This document shows, in pieces, positions 52,929 to 63,754 of a stretch of DNA of 64,000 bases; within the stretch, counting starts at the first letter, position 1; each line of letters opens with the position of its first letter. Origin of the DNA: Fasciolopsis buskii (lineage: Eukaryota; Platyhelminthes; Trematoda; Plagiorchiida; Fasciolidae); assembly GCA_008360955.1 (NCBI GenBank), contig LUCM01007181.1, positions 1-64,000 on the forward strand, written 5' to 3'. The notes under the pieces were generated by a model, which worked only from the letters and a program-made list of their open reading frames with translations, did no database searches and was not told where the DNA came from. A program made the position numbers and the translations under genes.

Positions 52929-53546
52929 ACACTAGTTCCAACTAAAGGTTGGAGATGGTTTTTTCGTATGCAAATGCCCACCATTTTGGTGAACAATTAC
53001 TACAAGATAGGGCAGGGGTTTGTAGGCGGCGGGAATCTCCACCCCAAGCATCAATGCATATGCGCCTCAGAAAAACTGAATATCGATGGACTAGATAGGC
53101 TGTCACAATTGTTTTTCAAAGACCGAGGCCAAGACATAGAGTCCGAGTTAGCAAAGCTCATCGGAAGAACCTAGGGACTGGTACAAGTCAGTGATGGTGC
53201 CGATTGGCGAAACACCGTGAATTCTGTTATAAAAAACACAAAATTCTTGCGGAAATTATTCTATGCATTTAGTCTAGTGCCTGCGAGTGGCATACACATG
53301 AGAATCAAGCCGGTCAGGTTGGGTTTACTAAATATTTACTCAGTGATAAATTTCAGAACAAAGACACTTTTCAAAGACTTAAATCCTGGCTTTTTATCTG
53401 GTGTCGGCCTTTTACTCAATCGGCGAGGCAATCCTGTGATACCTCTTGTCACTGAATACTTTCGTCTTGACGATTCACTTCTCTTTTACAAACAGTACTG
53501 GCCAATTGAAGAAGCCGATTTCGTTTTCCGGCTATCCATAAACTGA
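52929..53546 (+). other. Two consecutive plus-strand open frames, unrecognised
   Basis: Frames at 52929-53174 (LDRLSQLFFKDRGQDIESEL) and 53217-53546 (GFLSGVGLLLNRRGNPVIP) sit inside the M13 gene's large intron, on the same strand. Neither shows the missing M13 'LPxRxYY' block convincingly, although MPTILVNNYY near 52970 is faintly similar. No splice sites I would defend. Confidence 0.2.
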
Positions 53547-53775
53547 GTTCAATGTAGCAAAGCTTACTTCTTCAGCGCTCCGTACACTCGTCCATTCTGT
53601 TTAGATTTGTAATTTGGTTGATCAAATAAATCACCTTATGCTCATTACATAATAGTGGCATTGATATTTGCTCATTATGCAAACTGTTTGATCTTGTGCA
53701 CGCGTACGATTTCGTGGTTATTTGAGTAGACCAGTATAACTTGCGGGCTTTCCCAGCCATATTAATGTGAGTATG

Positions 53776-54068
53776 TTAGGAATGCTTTTCGCGGTTCTGA
53801 CGTTTAAGATTGTGTTTCAAGGCTAAATCGGCTCGAAATCGAACCTCGCTTTCGGGGAAGGAAGACGATCGACGGAGATGCATCTTGTGATCTGAATAAG
53901 GAAGAGTCATCAGGTGACTGTTCGTCGAATCAAGTATACTGGGAGCCTGATTAGTATTCACCAGTTTGTGACGTACGGTGTTGGTGCGAAACTTTTGAGT
54001 CGAACAGAAATTTAGTTTTCGATAAAACCGCGAAATCGGACCTCCAAAACTTTTCGAAAACATGGCCA
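53776..54068 (-). CDS. Candidate terminal exon, basic protein, unrecognised
   Basis: On the minus strand a pyrimidine-rich acceptor (ATTTGCCTTTTGTCCTTAG) precedes TGGCC and an ATG at 54063-54061. The frame runs 95 codons to TAA at 53776-53778. The predicted peptide is rich in arginine, serine and histidine (for example RFYRKLNFCSTQKFRTN and HLRRSSSFPESEVRF). No membrane segment or known motif. The start could be internal. It lies inside the large intron of the M13 gene on the opposite strand. Confidence 0.3.
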
Positions 54069-55639
54069 CTAAGGACAAAAGGCAAATGAATACTATCAAC
54101 GTTTAAACATAGCTGTTTCCTTGGTATGATTAAGATTTGGGAGAAGAATTGTATTAATATGTTTGATGGTAGATGTAGGGTATTGGCTCGCAGAACTCAG
54201 TCGATCAATTTGGGATTGAATTCGCACAAACTAAGGGGGTTGGAACATGTGCTTTGTATGCCAACACGACTGCTAGGTCAGTTTAGTTAGTCCATCGTCT
54301 ATAAGAAGGTCAAGCATAACTTTAACAACAGAATAGCTTGAAAAAATTCAGTTAAGTTTTCGGGTTGTGGTCCACAAGATCCTACTAAATGGTGGAATCT
54401 AATGGTGAATTAACCAGCTTTCTTGCATTTCAAATCATTTCTTCGCATCGATTTATGTGATTCCTTCTGATTTTCTTTCGATTACGAATGACGTCGGAAG
54501 ACAGCATTTTGGTGCAAAGTGAGCTGCTGTATAAAATGAAGCGGTACATGATTGGGAATAATGAATGCTTGTTGAGCATGCCTCGAAATTTTTCCTCATA
54601 GCAAATGTTAAAACACGGAGAACGGTAGGTTCTGAGCGCGGCACCAGACTTCTTACTATGCGTGCATGCATTCAGCAGCATAGATTGTGGTGATCTGGAA
54701 ACTAAGTTAAATGTGATCGTTCAAGATTTGACTCGGTATGAACATTCTCACCGTGGCCTGTGATCATCAAACGGTTTTTGCTGCAGCTAGTCACCTCTGG
54801 AAGACGAATCCGCTTTTCCAATTTAGTTTTTCGCTTCTTTCGTGCCTCCCTTATGCCAAGTGATAAGTACACACTTTGCTGTGTAAAGTGTTCGAATGAA
54901 ACAAACTTAATTTGCCGCTGATTCAACTGACAAGATAATTGCCGGTCGATCTACCTATGGTTGTTGTCCTTGTTTAGGCCCAGGAAAAAGATCACTTCAC
55001 CGCCGATCCTTTAAGCTTTCTTGAACACCATTTGAGTGGTTTGTATTTTAGCTGATTCATTGTCAGTGATGTTGAAAATTGTTGCTTTATAGCTCAAGTT
55101 GAGAATTTTTGAAGTTTTGTGTGCTCTGAGCTTGGCGTTTAGATTGCAAACGTTCCATCACCTGTCAAGGTGGCAGCATCGACGCGTAGACGATGGCCTG
55201 TCTGTTCTCTGTGGCGATGTCCAAGATTCGAGTTTGAAGGATGAATCCTTGACAACTTGCTGGACTGAATTACTCTGGATTTAAGGTCAAATGTGGGGCA
55301 GCGTTGTTACAAATACACCCAAACCAAGCGGTCAGTCCCTACATACTCGTGGCACCACCTCTGCTGGTGATGAAATGATTGCCATCAAAAAGCCGTACTC
55401 AACGCTTGCAAAACGTTTTTAAATATATATGTCTATCGCTAAGCCATGTAGTTTCAGTAAATCGCGTAGTTTGCAGTTTAACTCCAGTATGGCTTATTAA
55501 ATCTGAGCCGTGGCTGATCAAGGATGCTATTGTTTTAGCTGACACGGTCAACAGATTTAGACGGCTCGTAGTAGTAGATCTATTGTGGGCTTCCAAAATG
55601 TTGGTCTTGTCAACATCTGACTTGTCATTACAAACCATA

Positions 55640-55775
55640 GAAGTATTTTGCAGCTGTTTCACCCTTGTTAGGAATCATCAGCAGAGCATATGCCTTAGGC
55701 CCGAAGTGGGATGAGAACCCGGAACGAAAGACTATAAGACGAACAACTTAGCCACTACGCTTACCGAACTGATTC
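55640..55775 (-). mobile_element. Second SINE-like family, copy 2
   Basis: Minus-strand copy. The head GGTAAGCGTAGTGGCTAAG has an A-box-like core, then CCGGGTTCTCATCCCACTTCGGGCC as a degenerate B-box region. It then gives GCTCTGCTGATGATTCCTAACAAGGGTGAAACA, matching the other copy. The left part may extend to an AT-rich patch at about 55,420, but similarity fades there. Confidence 0.5.
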
Positions 55776-56800
55776 TCAGCAGCTCTTCGAACATCAACGC
55801 TACCTGATACAGCCCCACATCCGTCATTGGACTTTGCCTGCCATGTCCCTATAAACGCACCAAATCAACGACTCTCAGTGAAGATAAACTTCTTCCCATG
55901 AAATGTAGACACTGACATACAGCCGTACAGGGCTTTGCTACTGAATATTTTGTAGTAGTAGACGTAGTAACAGCAGTAGGAGATCTACAGCCGATTTGTC
56001 CTGCAATATCAACATCCAACTTGACAGTGAAATTCAAGGAAGCGCTTCACAGCTGTTTCATCCCTGTTAGAGAAGTTATTTCAGATAAAATTCACATATT
56101 GTTTGTCTACGCTAACTGAGATCATTATTTCACTTACGGTCTTCATAGCATGAAATTGCTTTCAGTCTTGTAATCGAGCCCATTTCTGCCCAACTCCGTC
56201 ATTCACCTCACGGAATAGAGGTTTGTCATTCTGAACTCACTTCCTGACACCAACATTCAAAACCCATTTTCACAGACGTATTTACAAGAATTCATGACCC
56301 GGGGGCTAAATTAACTGATGTTGTCTAAAAAGCAAATATTGGCAGCTATCTTGGATACACAGTGCCCAAACCAAAGTGATTCGCCATATGTTCGGGTTTC
56401 AAACAAGGGAAAACAGCAAATATGCACTACTACCGATTTTCGACCGCCATGATGACATCGTAAGGATCACATGCAGTAAAAAACAAAAGCAAACAAAATT
56501 ATTCTCGTAATTCTTAAATATGTTGCCACGAACTAGATTTTATAAGGCTGTGTACCAAGTGCGTTTCTAATCTAACAGACCAGTATCGCGTTTGATGATC
56601 GCCTTATGAATAATAGTGACTGGCTCTTTTGTGAGTCTAAATGATTAAACTATTTTCTGGCAATGGAACAAGAGCTGTTTCATCATCTAAACTTCTGCGT
56701 GAACCTCATGATCATATATGGAAAACGTTGTTTTCTTTCACTTTATCATAAAACGCTTTTAAAAATAGTCACAGAGAATAATTGTTTGGATATCATTTAG

Positions 56801-56914
56801 ACTGTCAAAACCTATCGGAAATTTATGAAGTCGTACAGCAGAATGGTCGGTGTACCGGAGACCAGCCTGAACTCGTTGGATCTCGTGTACAAGTTTGAAA
56901 AAGAAATTGCATTG
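56801..56914 (+). CDS. M13 metallopeptidase, later N-domain exon
   Basis: This 114-bp exon has phase 0 at both ends. The acceptor is tttggatatcatttAG and the donor is TTG|GTACGT. It encodes 38 residues including TYRKFMKSYSRMVGVPE and LVYKFEKEIAL. This matches the M13 N-domain helices that follow the YY motif (in ECE and neprilysin roughly 'Y..(F/M)M....+L.G ........ (L/F)E..(L/I)A'). Its incoming phase agrees with exon 3, but between them the family has a segment of about 15-25 residues containing the 'GLxLPxRxYY' motif, for which I found no exon. Orientation and order with the other M13 exons are correct. Short length is the main reason for not scoring it higher. Confidence 0.7.
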
Positions 56915-58441
56915 GTACGTCCGATGACACGTTCTTGTTGTAATCCAACGTCTTGTTCCATATTGACCCCTGAGCGCGGACTAAGTGTTCCAGTAAAAAC
57001 GTCGCTTCACTGCTAATGACAAATATTGTCTAAAGCTAACGATCCTTTTTATTGGCGTACGGGCTGCCAGAGTCACTTAGCCGCAACCTCGTCACCGCAC
57101 GTACGCCGACTTTTGCTTCTGATCGTATCTCGCGATGAAATTTGCTTTCCCCGGTAGTTGAATAAGGCATAATAACAGTGATACAATATTGCCAAATAGT
57201 ACGGACCCAAAATGTTTTTAAACCTGTTGGAGAACAAGGAGAAAAAATGCAAAACCTCACTCGTTTATTTAATGGAAAAGATAGGTAGATTAGGTTATTT
57301 TTTGGCGATGCACGTCACTGAGGTTGTAAAAACAAGTTTTCACCAATTCCAGTAAACAAAATTGGAAGCAGTAGCTATTTCACATTTTTCTGTTACCTTG
57401 TGCTTAATTCAAATGGTTACCTGTCATCCTATTGTCCCCCTCAATACTTGGTTTTAATTAATCACAGTCTTGCTGGTTTAAGGGGCAAAAAAAACTGAAT
57501 AATTCGTCTAATCCTGAACATACTGATACTTCCATTGGTAGAATTCTCAAAGCCCACAAAGAACCATGTTTGATCACTAACCAATGCCTAGATACTACTG
57601 ATAAAACAAGCCCGGTTGCTTTCTAACGATACACTGGAATGCCCACTTTTTCGTGATCCTCGCTGCCAACCTTGAGTTTTAGTGTGCATAGCATACCATA
57701 CCAAAGATGTAGTGTCCTGGTAGCACTAGTATTTGCTATGGTCTAGTTCAAAGATTTTTAAAACATGTTTCATCCCTATGACGAAGAAAAATCGGACATC
57801 CAGCTGGACAGATAGGCATACCAATATGATTATAAGCATATAAACAAATACAAAATCGGATGGCCCAATTATTTTTCTAACCAACGCAGTAAAGTGAAAA
57901 ATGCTTTACGAAAGCTTTGTGCTGTCCATAATCTAATACAGTTTACAGGTGAAGTAAAAATGTTGTACTACATAAAATTGAGGTTGGATTTTCCGGACGT
58001 TGATTCTGCAGGTGGATATTTGTGGTCTTTCAATATCCTGCGTTCCTCCAGGTAGTATCGGTCAGAGGCAATAAAAATTCGACTAAATCCCTAGTTTCAC
58101 AGAATGAACTTCATTTCTCTGCCATTGCCCTCAGGCATAATCGGTACCCGGATAGGTTGATTCGGAATGGATATGATCAAGTCGGAAAGTAAGCCGATGC
58201 TGTGACCGCCAAAATCTCCCTCTTAAAGTTGATTCCGCTTCCGTAGCTTCCCCGAGGAGCTTCAATTTACTTATTAACTCCGCTGTCAGGACGGCAAAGT
58301 ATTGAATTGAATATTCCACTGTTTAAAACTATCATTTACAAAAATAATTTGCTTTCCGTTCTCTGGAACCGGGAATTATCCATACATATTTCGCTTACTC
58401 CAGCAGCTAATGGAGCTTCACAGAACAGCGATGTATATTTA

Positions 58442-58468
58442 CATATATATATATATGTATATATATAA
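58442..58468. repeat. (TA)n tract, tail of the second SINE-like family
   Basis: TA repeat with one G interruption, directly abutting 'taagccgatcgcata', the 3' end of the minus-strand element. Confidence 0.85.
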
Positions 58469-58690
58469 GCCGATCGCATATTTAAGTGAGCAATTTCTCA
58501 TTGTTCATTGCATTCAAGAAGTAATTTAATCAAAGCTTAACTCCAGATTAAAAACTATATAGCAAGTTGCGAGTATTTCGGCCCAGTTAGAAATCATCAG
58601 CATTGCATATCCACTGCAGCCCAACTGGGACGTAAACCAGGGAGGATGGACGATTTCAAGTCCAAAGTGCTAGCTCCTACTGCGTCGAGA
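58442..58690 (-). mobile_element. Second SINE-like family, copy 1
   Basis: Read on the minus strand, the element begins near 58690 with a tRNA-like head (GCAGTAGGAGCTAGCACTTTGGACTT), then a weak B-box-like CCTGGTTTACGTCCCA. It then runs through 'gctgatgatttctaactgggccgaaatact' and ends with 'tatgcgatcggctta' directly against a (TA)n tract at 58442-58468. About 110 bases of the head half are shared with the copy at 55640-55775. I do not recognise the family name, and a 3' fragment of a larger non-LTR element is an alternative. Confidence 0.5.
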
Positions 58691-59239
58691 AGTGTCAGAT
58701 TTTCGTGAACTTTGCCAAGTGATGTTTTATCTGTCCTTCAGGGATCAGCACTGCCATGATTTGCCAACGCACAGCAATGGCTCCCAGTGGTGGGTGACTT
58801 CTGTGCGGCTAGCTCGAGTGCAACGACGACACTGACCACAGTCTGCAGAACTTGGTTACCGGCTCAGTGGAACACCGTAGCTGAAACATCCTGTGGTGCC
58901 GTTCCGTAGAGAAACTGCTCGGTAGCTTGGTGATTTTATTGAAAAACCAAGCAATGGTAGTGGATGTAACGTAGTCATCCATAAACAAGACCGGAAACCT
59001 CTTACCATTTTCATTCACATCACAATCCGTCCATGTGATTAATCGCTAACATTTTGAAAGTCTCTCCCAAGCTGAAGAAGTATGAAGATATTCATTTATT
59101 TCATTTGATCGAAGCACCTGTTGTTGTAACTTTTGAGAAAAAGAATTTTGCATTTAGTGTTTTTCTTGCAATTTCGAGGAGACATTCAGGCCTACCCCGG
59201 GGTCAAAGGAAGTGATCAGTCATTCTCAAGATTCGATTG

Positions 59240-59408
59240 ATTTTTATATTTATATTTTATATTTTTACTTCCTTTATTAATGAAATAACAACGTACATCG
59301 AATTTAAGCAAGGAGACTGCAGCCATTAGAGAGTTGTCAAGTAGGGAAGTTGGCCGACGGTGGGAGATTGTGAATCAGTGACCTTATCAGCCTGACCACC
59401 GTCGGTTG
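59240..59408 (-). mobile_element. tRNA-derived SINE, copy F, with internal deletion in the head
   Basis: Minus-strand copy. The head begins CGACGGTGGTCAGGCTGATAAGG and closes CCCACCGTCG, so the stem still pairs, but roughly 20 bases between the A-box side and the B box are missing and the B box is degraded. The body and tail ('ttatttcattaataaaggaagtaaaaatat') are well preserved. It lies about 360 bases left of the N run. Confidence 0.8.
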
Positions 59409-59770
59409 TTTAATTTTATAAATTTACCTAAATAACATTCGACTGATTGCTTCCCATTCTAATAGTATCCTGTTTGTGACTTCAAATTCTGACAACCTCT
59501 TAAGGAGTGCGACAAATAACTCCAGAGCTCGGAACATCGTGGCGATGTTCAGCCCTGTTGAGTATAAGAAACCGATTTGCCTCCTTGGTTGCTTCACACT
59601 TAATAGAAATCAAGTCACTGGTTCATGCACTTTGATCCCCTCGTGGAGATCTGTTCCTTCGACATTCAACATACCCAAAAAGTTGGTTTAAGAAAACCTG
59701 GTTTCAAACGAGCTTGTTTTTGGTCCTTCAAAGCCGGCTAGGTACAATAAGTTTAACAGCTATTAAGGTA

Positions 59771-60653
59771 NNNNNNNNNNNNNNNNNNNNNNNNNNNNNN
59801 NNNNNNNNNNNNNNNNNNNNNNNNNNNNNNNNNNNNNNNNNNNNNNNNNNNNNNNNNNNNNNNNNNNNNNNNNNNNNNNNNNNNNNNNNNNNNNNNNNNN
59901 NNNNNNNNNNNNNNNNNNNNNNNNNNNNNNNNNNNNNNNNNNNNNNNNNNNNNNNNNNNNNNNNNNNNNNNNNNNNNNNNNNNNNNNNNNNNNNNNNNNN
60001 NNNNNNNNNNNNNNNNNNNNNNNNNNNNNNNNNNNNNNNNNNNNNNNNNNNNNNNNNNNNNNNNNNNNNNNNNNNNNNNNNNNNNNNNNNNNNNNNNNNN
60101 NNNNNNNNNNNNNNNNNNNNNNNNNNNNNNNNNNNNNNNNNNNNNNNNNNNNNNNNNNNNNNNNNNNNNNNNNNNNNNNNNNNNNNNNNNNNNNNNNNNN
60201 NNNNNNNNNNNNNNNNNNNNNNNNNNNNNNNNNNNNNNNNNNNNNNNNNNNNNNNNNNNNNNNNNNNNNNNNNNNNNNNNNNNNNNNNNNNNNNNNNNNN
60301 NNNNNNNNNNNNNNNNNNNNNNNNNNNNNNNNNNNNNNNNNNNNNNNNNNNNNNNNNNNNNNNNNNNNNNNNNNNNNNNNNNNNNNNNNNNNNNNNNNNN
60401 NNNNNNNNNNNNNNNNNNNNNNNNNNNNNNNNNNNNNNNNNNNNNNNNNNNNNNNNNNNNNNNNNNNNNNNNNNNNNNNNNNNNNNNNNNNNNNNNNNNN
60501 NNNNNNNNNNNNNNNNNNNNNNNNNNNNNNNNNNNNNNNNNNNNNNNNNNNNNNNNNNNNNNNNNNNNNNNNNNNNNNNNNNNNNNNNNNNNNNNNNNNN
60601 NNNNNNNNNNNNNNNNNNNNNNNNNNNNNNNNNNNNNNNNNNNNNNNNNNNNN
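59771..60653. other. Assembly gap (883 N)
   Basis: A run of N. It lies in the interval between the M13 exons at 56.8 and 62.2 kb, so it may hide coding sequence. The true length is unknown. Confidence 1.
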
Positions 60654-60832
60654 ATTTACCCCTTTAAAGGACGACTTAGAAAGTAAGCTAAATGTCGAAT
60701 CGTTATCGACAACCGAAGCGACCGCATTTTATCCGATTAAAGTTATTCCTTAGGCCTAAATGCGATTCAAAATACCCCTCAACTTACTGCGGTCATGATC
60801 GCAAAATAAATAGTGCCCTAATGAATAAGACA

Positions 60833-60862
60833 TGTATATATATGTATATACATATGTATATA
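60833..60862. repeat. Imperfect (TA)n / TATG tract
   Basis: Alternating TATATG/TATACA units, self-complementary, about 180 bases right of the N run. Confidence 0.85.
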
Positions 60863-62192
60863 ACGACAATGAAAAAACAGTTGCACACATGAACAATATC
60901 ACGGTAGAAACTTCAGTTCAATTGTCCTTATCACTTTTAAAGCATCTTACCCCAATAATTACAAAACTTGCTCTAATTGGCCAGTCATAAAGCGCTGAAA
61001 AATAACTCGTTTCCTACCGACGCAATCAAAATTTTTCAACTAATTTAGTTTTACATTAGCTAACCAATGGGTGGATCGATTAGTTTCTTGGTTGTCCTAG
61101 TTGTTCGCGCTCATTAAGTAATCCAGACACTGAGAAAGGTTAAACTACCATAGTTTAGTTCAAACTTAAGTTCAAATTTGTAAATGATGCTTTCTTCATT
61201 GTCAGTTTTATGCACAAAAACAAGTCATTTTACCGTGGATTCGGAGAACGATCGATGACTGCAATGTGTTGGTCATTAGGAAAGCCAACGTGACTTTGGA
61301 AATAACAGTATATTGTAAACAGACAAGCATGGGTTACGTTTGCAAACTAAACAACAATCATCCAAATAATCACGCTGTATAAAAGCCAAGCACAGCCACC
61401 AGAACAATACGAAAACGTTTTCCAGTACTGGTCTCCACATGGGCTTTGAAAATTAATCAGTACTTGCCACGTCTGTCTATCTGCTTCTGGATTCTCCTAT
61501 TGAATCTGTCTGGATATCATTTGTTTGTACTCAACTTGTTCCTAATCGGAGCATGACTTCCATTTTAAGAGATGGGAGTGATACGCACAACAAAAGGGTT
61601 CAGTTCCAATCAATGATGAAAGCTGAACAAAATTTGATAATATTATTGCCAACTTTGTTAAAATAAAATAAAAGTACACATCCCAGTACTGGCAAAAGAT
61701 GAGGGATAAGCAATGGAACCGAGTCAGACATTTTGGCAAATGTCTGAATTCAAAACAAGTAGCTCAATGCATCAGTCAAACAAAACGTGCGGACGCGCGG
61801 ACGTGGTAGAACAAATTTGTGGAATGGGGTGCGAGAACCGGGGCTGGGTGAAAGGCTTCGACCGGGAAAGCCACAAAGTCAAGTCAGTATTTGGAAGGCA
61901 GACAAAAGTCCCACGAGTGTCCGAAGGATGCTAAATGGGTCATTCTCTTCTTGGAGAAACCAACATCATTTTTGCTTGTAATTAGTTTAAAAATTCCTCA
62001 AATATTTTGTTACGTTTATACCACTGGAGACTGTACTTATTAGGCGATATGGTAGATCACAAAGTGATGAGAAAAACAGTTACCCTCAATTTACCTGAGA
62101 AAAGCTCTCTTAGATAAGTAGCGGCATTTTTCAATGGGCTTATTCACATTATTCCATAGTAGTGAGTTGTTTATGATTTTCACCAAATTCAG

Positions 62193-62304
62193 TCATTTCA
62201 ATTTGTTTCGCAAAACGAAGCGAGCCGATGATCGCAACAACCTAGACCTGGAGCTCGATTGCGTCACCGTGAAATTGGGCGAGCTGCAGAAATTTTGTCC
62301 CGTG
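62193..62304 (+). CDS. Probable M13 metallopeptidase exon (N-domain)
   Basis: The frame encodes LFRKTKRADDRNN followed by VTVKLGELQKFCPV and ends at GTG|GTGAGT, a near-ideal donor, in phase 0. Base composition is less AT-rich than the flanks. The tail resembles the M13 region after the 'EKE(I/L)A' helix ('(K/E)RRD ... VTxxELQxLxPxxxW' in ECE). Two acceptors are possible: AG at 62191-62192, which leaves the frame in phase 2, or AG at 62219-62220, which starts the exon with CGA in phase 0 and fits the exon ending at 56914. I favour the second on phase. The match is short, so another family is not excluded. The open frame also extends left to an ATG at 62173, which would make it a first exon of something else. 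Confidence 0.5.
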
Positions 62305-62371
62305 GTGAGTTTCTTTTAATACAGTCATTTGCGCCATTGATCGATAAAATAGTATTCGTATCTTTTTCCAG

Positions 62372-62394
62372 CATGCGTTGGAATAATGTAATTG
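62372..62394 (+). CDS. Possible 23-bp M13 micro-exon, out of frame by one base
   Basis: The stretch lies between a strong acceptor (gtatctttttccAG, 62370-62371) and a strong donor (G|GTGAGC). Spliced in phase 0 from 62304 it would read HALE and stop at TAA 62384-62386. One base later it reads MRWNNVI. The tryptophan falls where M13 proteins have the conserved 'P..(I/V)xW' after the ELQ block, which is suggestive. Either the product ends here, or the assembly has a one-base error, or a different splice partner is used. A further frame from 62633 (after ttcacAG) would continue from its phase-1 end, but I see no family motif there. Confidence 0.25.
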
Positions 62395-63754
62395 GTGAGC
62401 ACCTATTTTATGTCAATGTATTGTGTTTGACCGGAATTTCTGAATCCTTAGATGCTGTTTCCTGAAACCACGAGATGCTGAGTTGTCCGCAAACTGGAGT
62501 GGACCGATTTTCCTAACAAAAGAATGGTATTGGAAATTGCAAATAATCATACCCGGAACAAAGCACCTGTTTCCGGTCCGGTTGGCCACTGTTTGTAATA
62601 GTATAGTTCTCTAACGACAAAATATTTCACAGGTGCAGAAAACAATAAAATGCTGAAACAGCATGCCCAGAATTGTTTGCCAAATATCCACAAGTTCTTT
62701 ACTGCACTGGCCATAATTGTTTGCAAAACAAATATATGTATGGTTTTTTGGCTTGTCAGTGGTTTTAGAATCGAACAACACTTGGCGAAAACGTTAATTT
62801 TAAGTAAGGCCGAACCATTGCAGGCGACAAAATAGGGAAAGTAGTTCAATGTCCTTGCGCCGTTGAAGCTTCGTTGCGTTTTAGAAACGTTCAAACCACC
62901 TAATTTTGGTAATCGAAAAGAGGCTCCAGTGGTCTAAACTTTCTAATTTTTGCACCGTTTGTTTGTAGTCGCCTTATCCAGCATCAATACCTAAGGACCG
63001 GATGGAGAGCAGCACCCTTGAAGGACAGGGACTACAATTCGTTGCTAAGCTTTAAGATGAACGTGTACCCGTGTGTGAACTGTACCTTTGGCGTTAAGCG
63101 ACCGCGATATGTCCCCTAGCTCTTGACCAACGGCACCCAGTTACAAAAAGTCCAGTTAGTAGTAAATTTGAAATACCGTACTACTGTCACTAGATTTTCA
63201 GCCTTTGTCGATACTACAAGTGGATGTCGACGATGGGTCGATTGAGATCGAAAAGCAACTAACGGACCACCATTTTTGCACCGCTCACCAAGATCAATTT
63301 TCTCCGGAACGCACTGAGCACTCTCCTCCCCTGATCTCATGTGTGACGATCTCGTGCAATTAGAATGATGATCCACGTTAAGCCACAATTGACTCAACAT
63401 CTGAGTTTGAATCATACGAGCAGCACTTTGGTTTCGACTAATTTCACCCGGATAGTTTAGCAATTTCAAGTCATCATGATTCAGTATAGGGGAGAAAATT
63501 GTTTGGTTTTGATTATGTATTGCTGTCAGGCTCACGGGTAAAGGATAGGCCAGGTGTCTGGGATTTGAATTCTCCATTGCAGAAATTGTTCAGAAAACTA
63601 AGTTTGATAAACAAAACATTGAGCCCTTCAAGCCATGAGCACGACTGATCAGTAAGCACTTATGGATAGCAGGACAAATCCAAAGTTTCATCATTGCGTT
63701 TTATTAATCTGGAATGATGAGGTGGCAGTATTCGGTAAATACGTAAAAAGAATC
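62395..63754. other. Right-hand flank, no firm exon
   Basis: A plus frame from 62633 would be in phase with the micro-exon's M-R-W frame but shows no M13 motif. The 153-codon minus frame at 63116-63577 starts inside a SINE-head-like patch (gggatttgaattctcc near 63569) and is not trusted. Confidence 0.35.

Larger units (their letters stand above)
56915..62192 (+). other. Putative large M13 intron with SINE copies and the N run
   Basis: It holds the second-family SINE (58.45 kb), SINE copy F (59.24 kb) and the N run. No exon is visible, but one could be hidden in the N. The frame at 61713-61934 has no motif. Confidence 0.35.

Noticed and set aside
59714..60667. 317-codon open frame
   Set aside because: Almost entirely the N run; not a gene.
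60888..60902. HEQYH, an HExxH-like motif on the plus strand
   Set aside because: A stop lies a few codons upstream in that frame, and nothing around it resembles the M13 catalytic domain (no glycine before H, no following FD).
63116..63577. 153-codon minus frame
   Set aside because: Its start lies in a SINE-head-like patch and about one frame of this length is expected by chance in this much AT-rich DNA.
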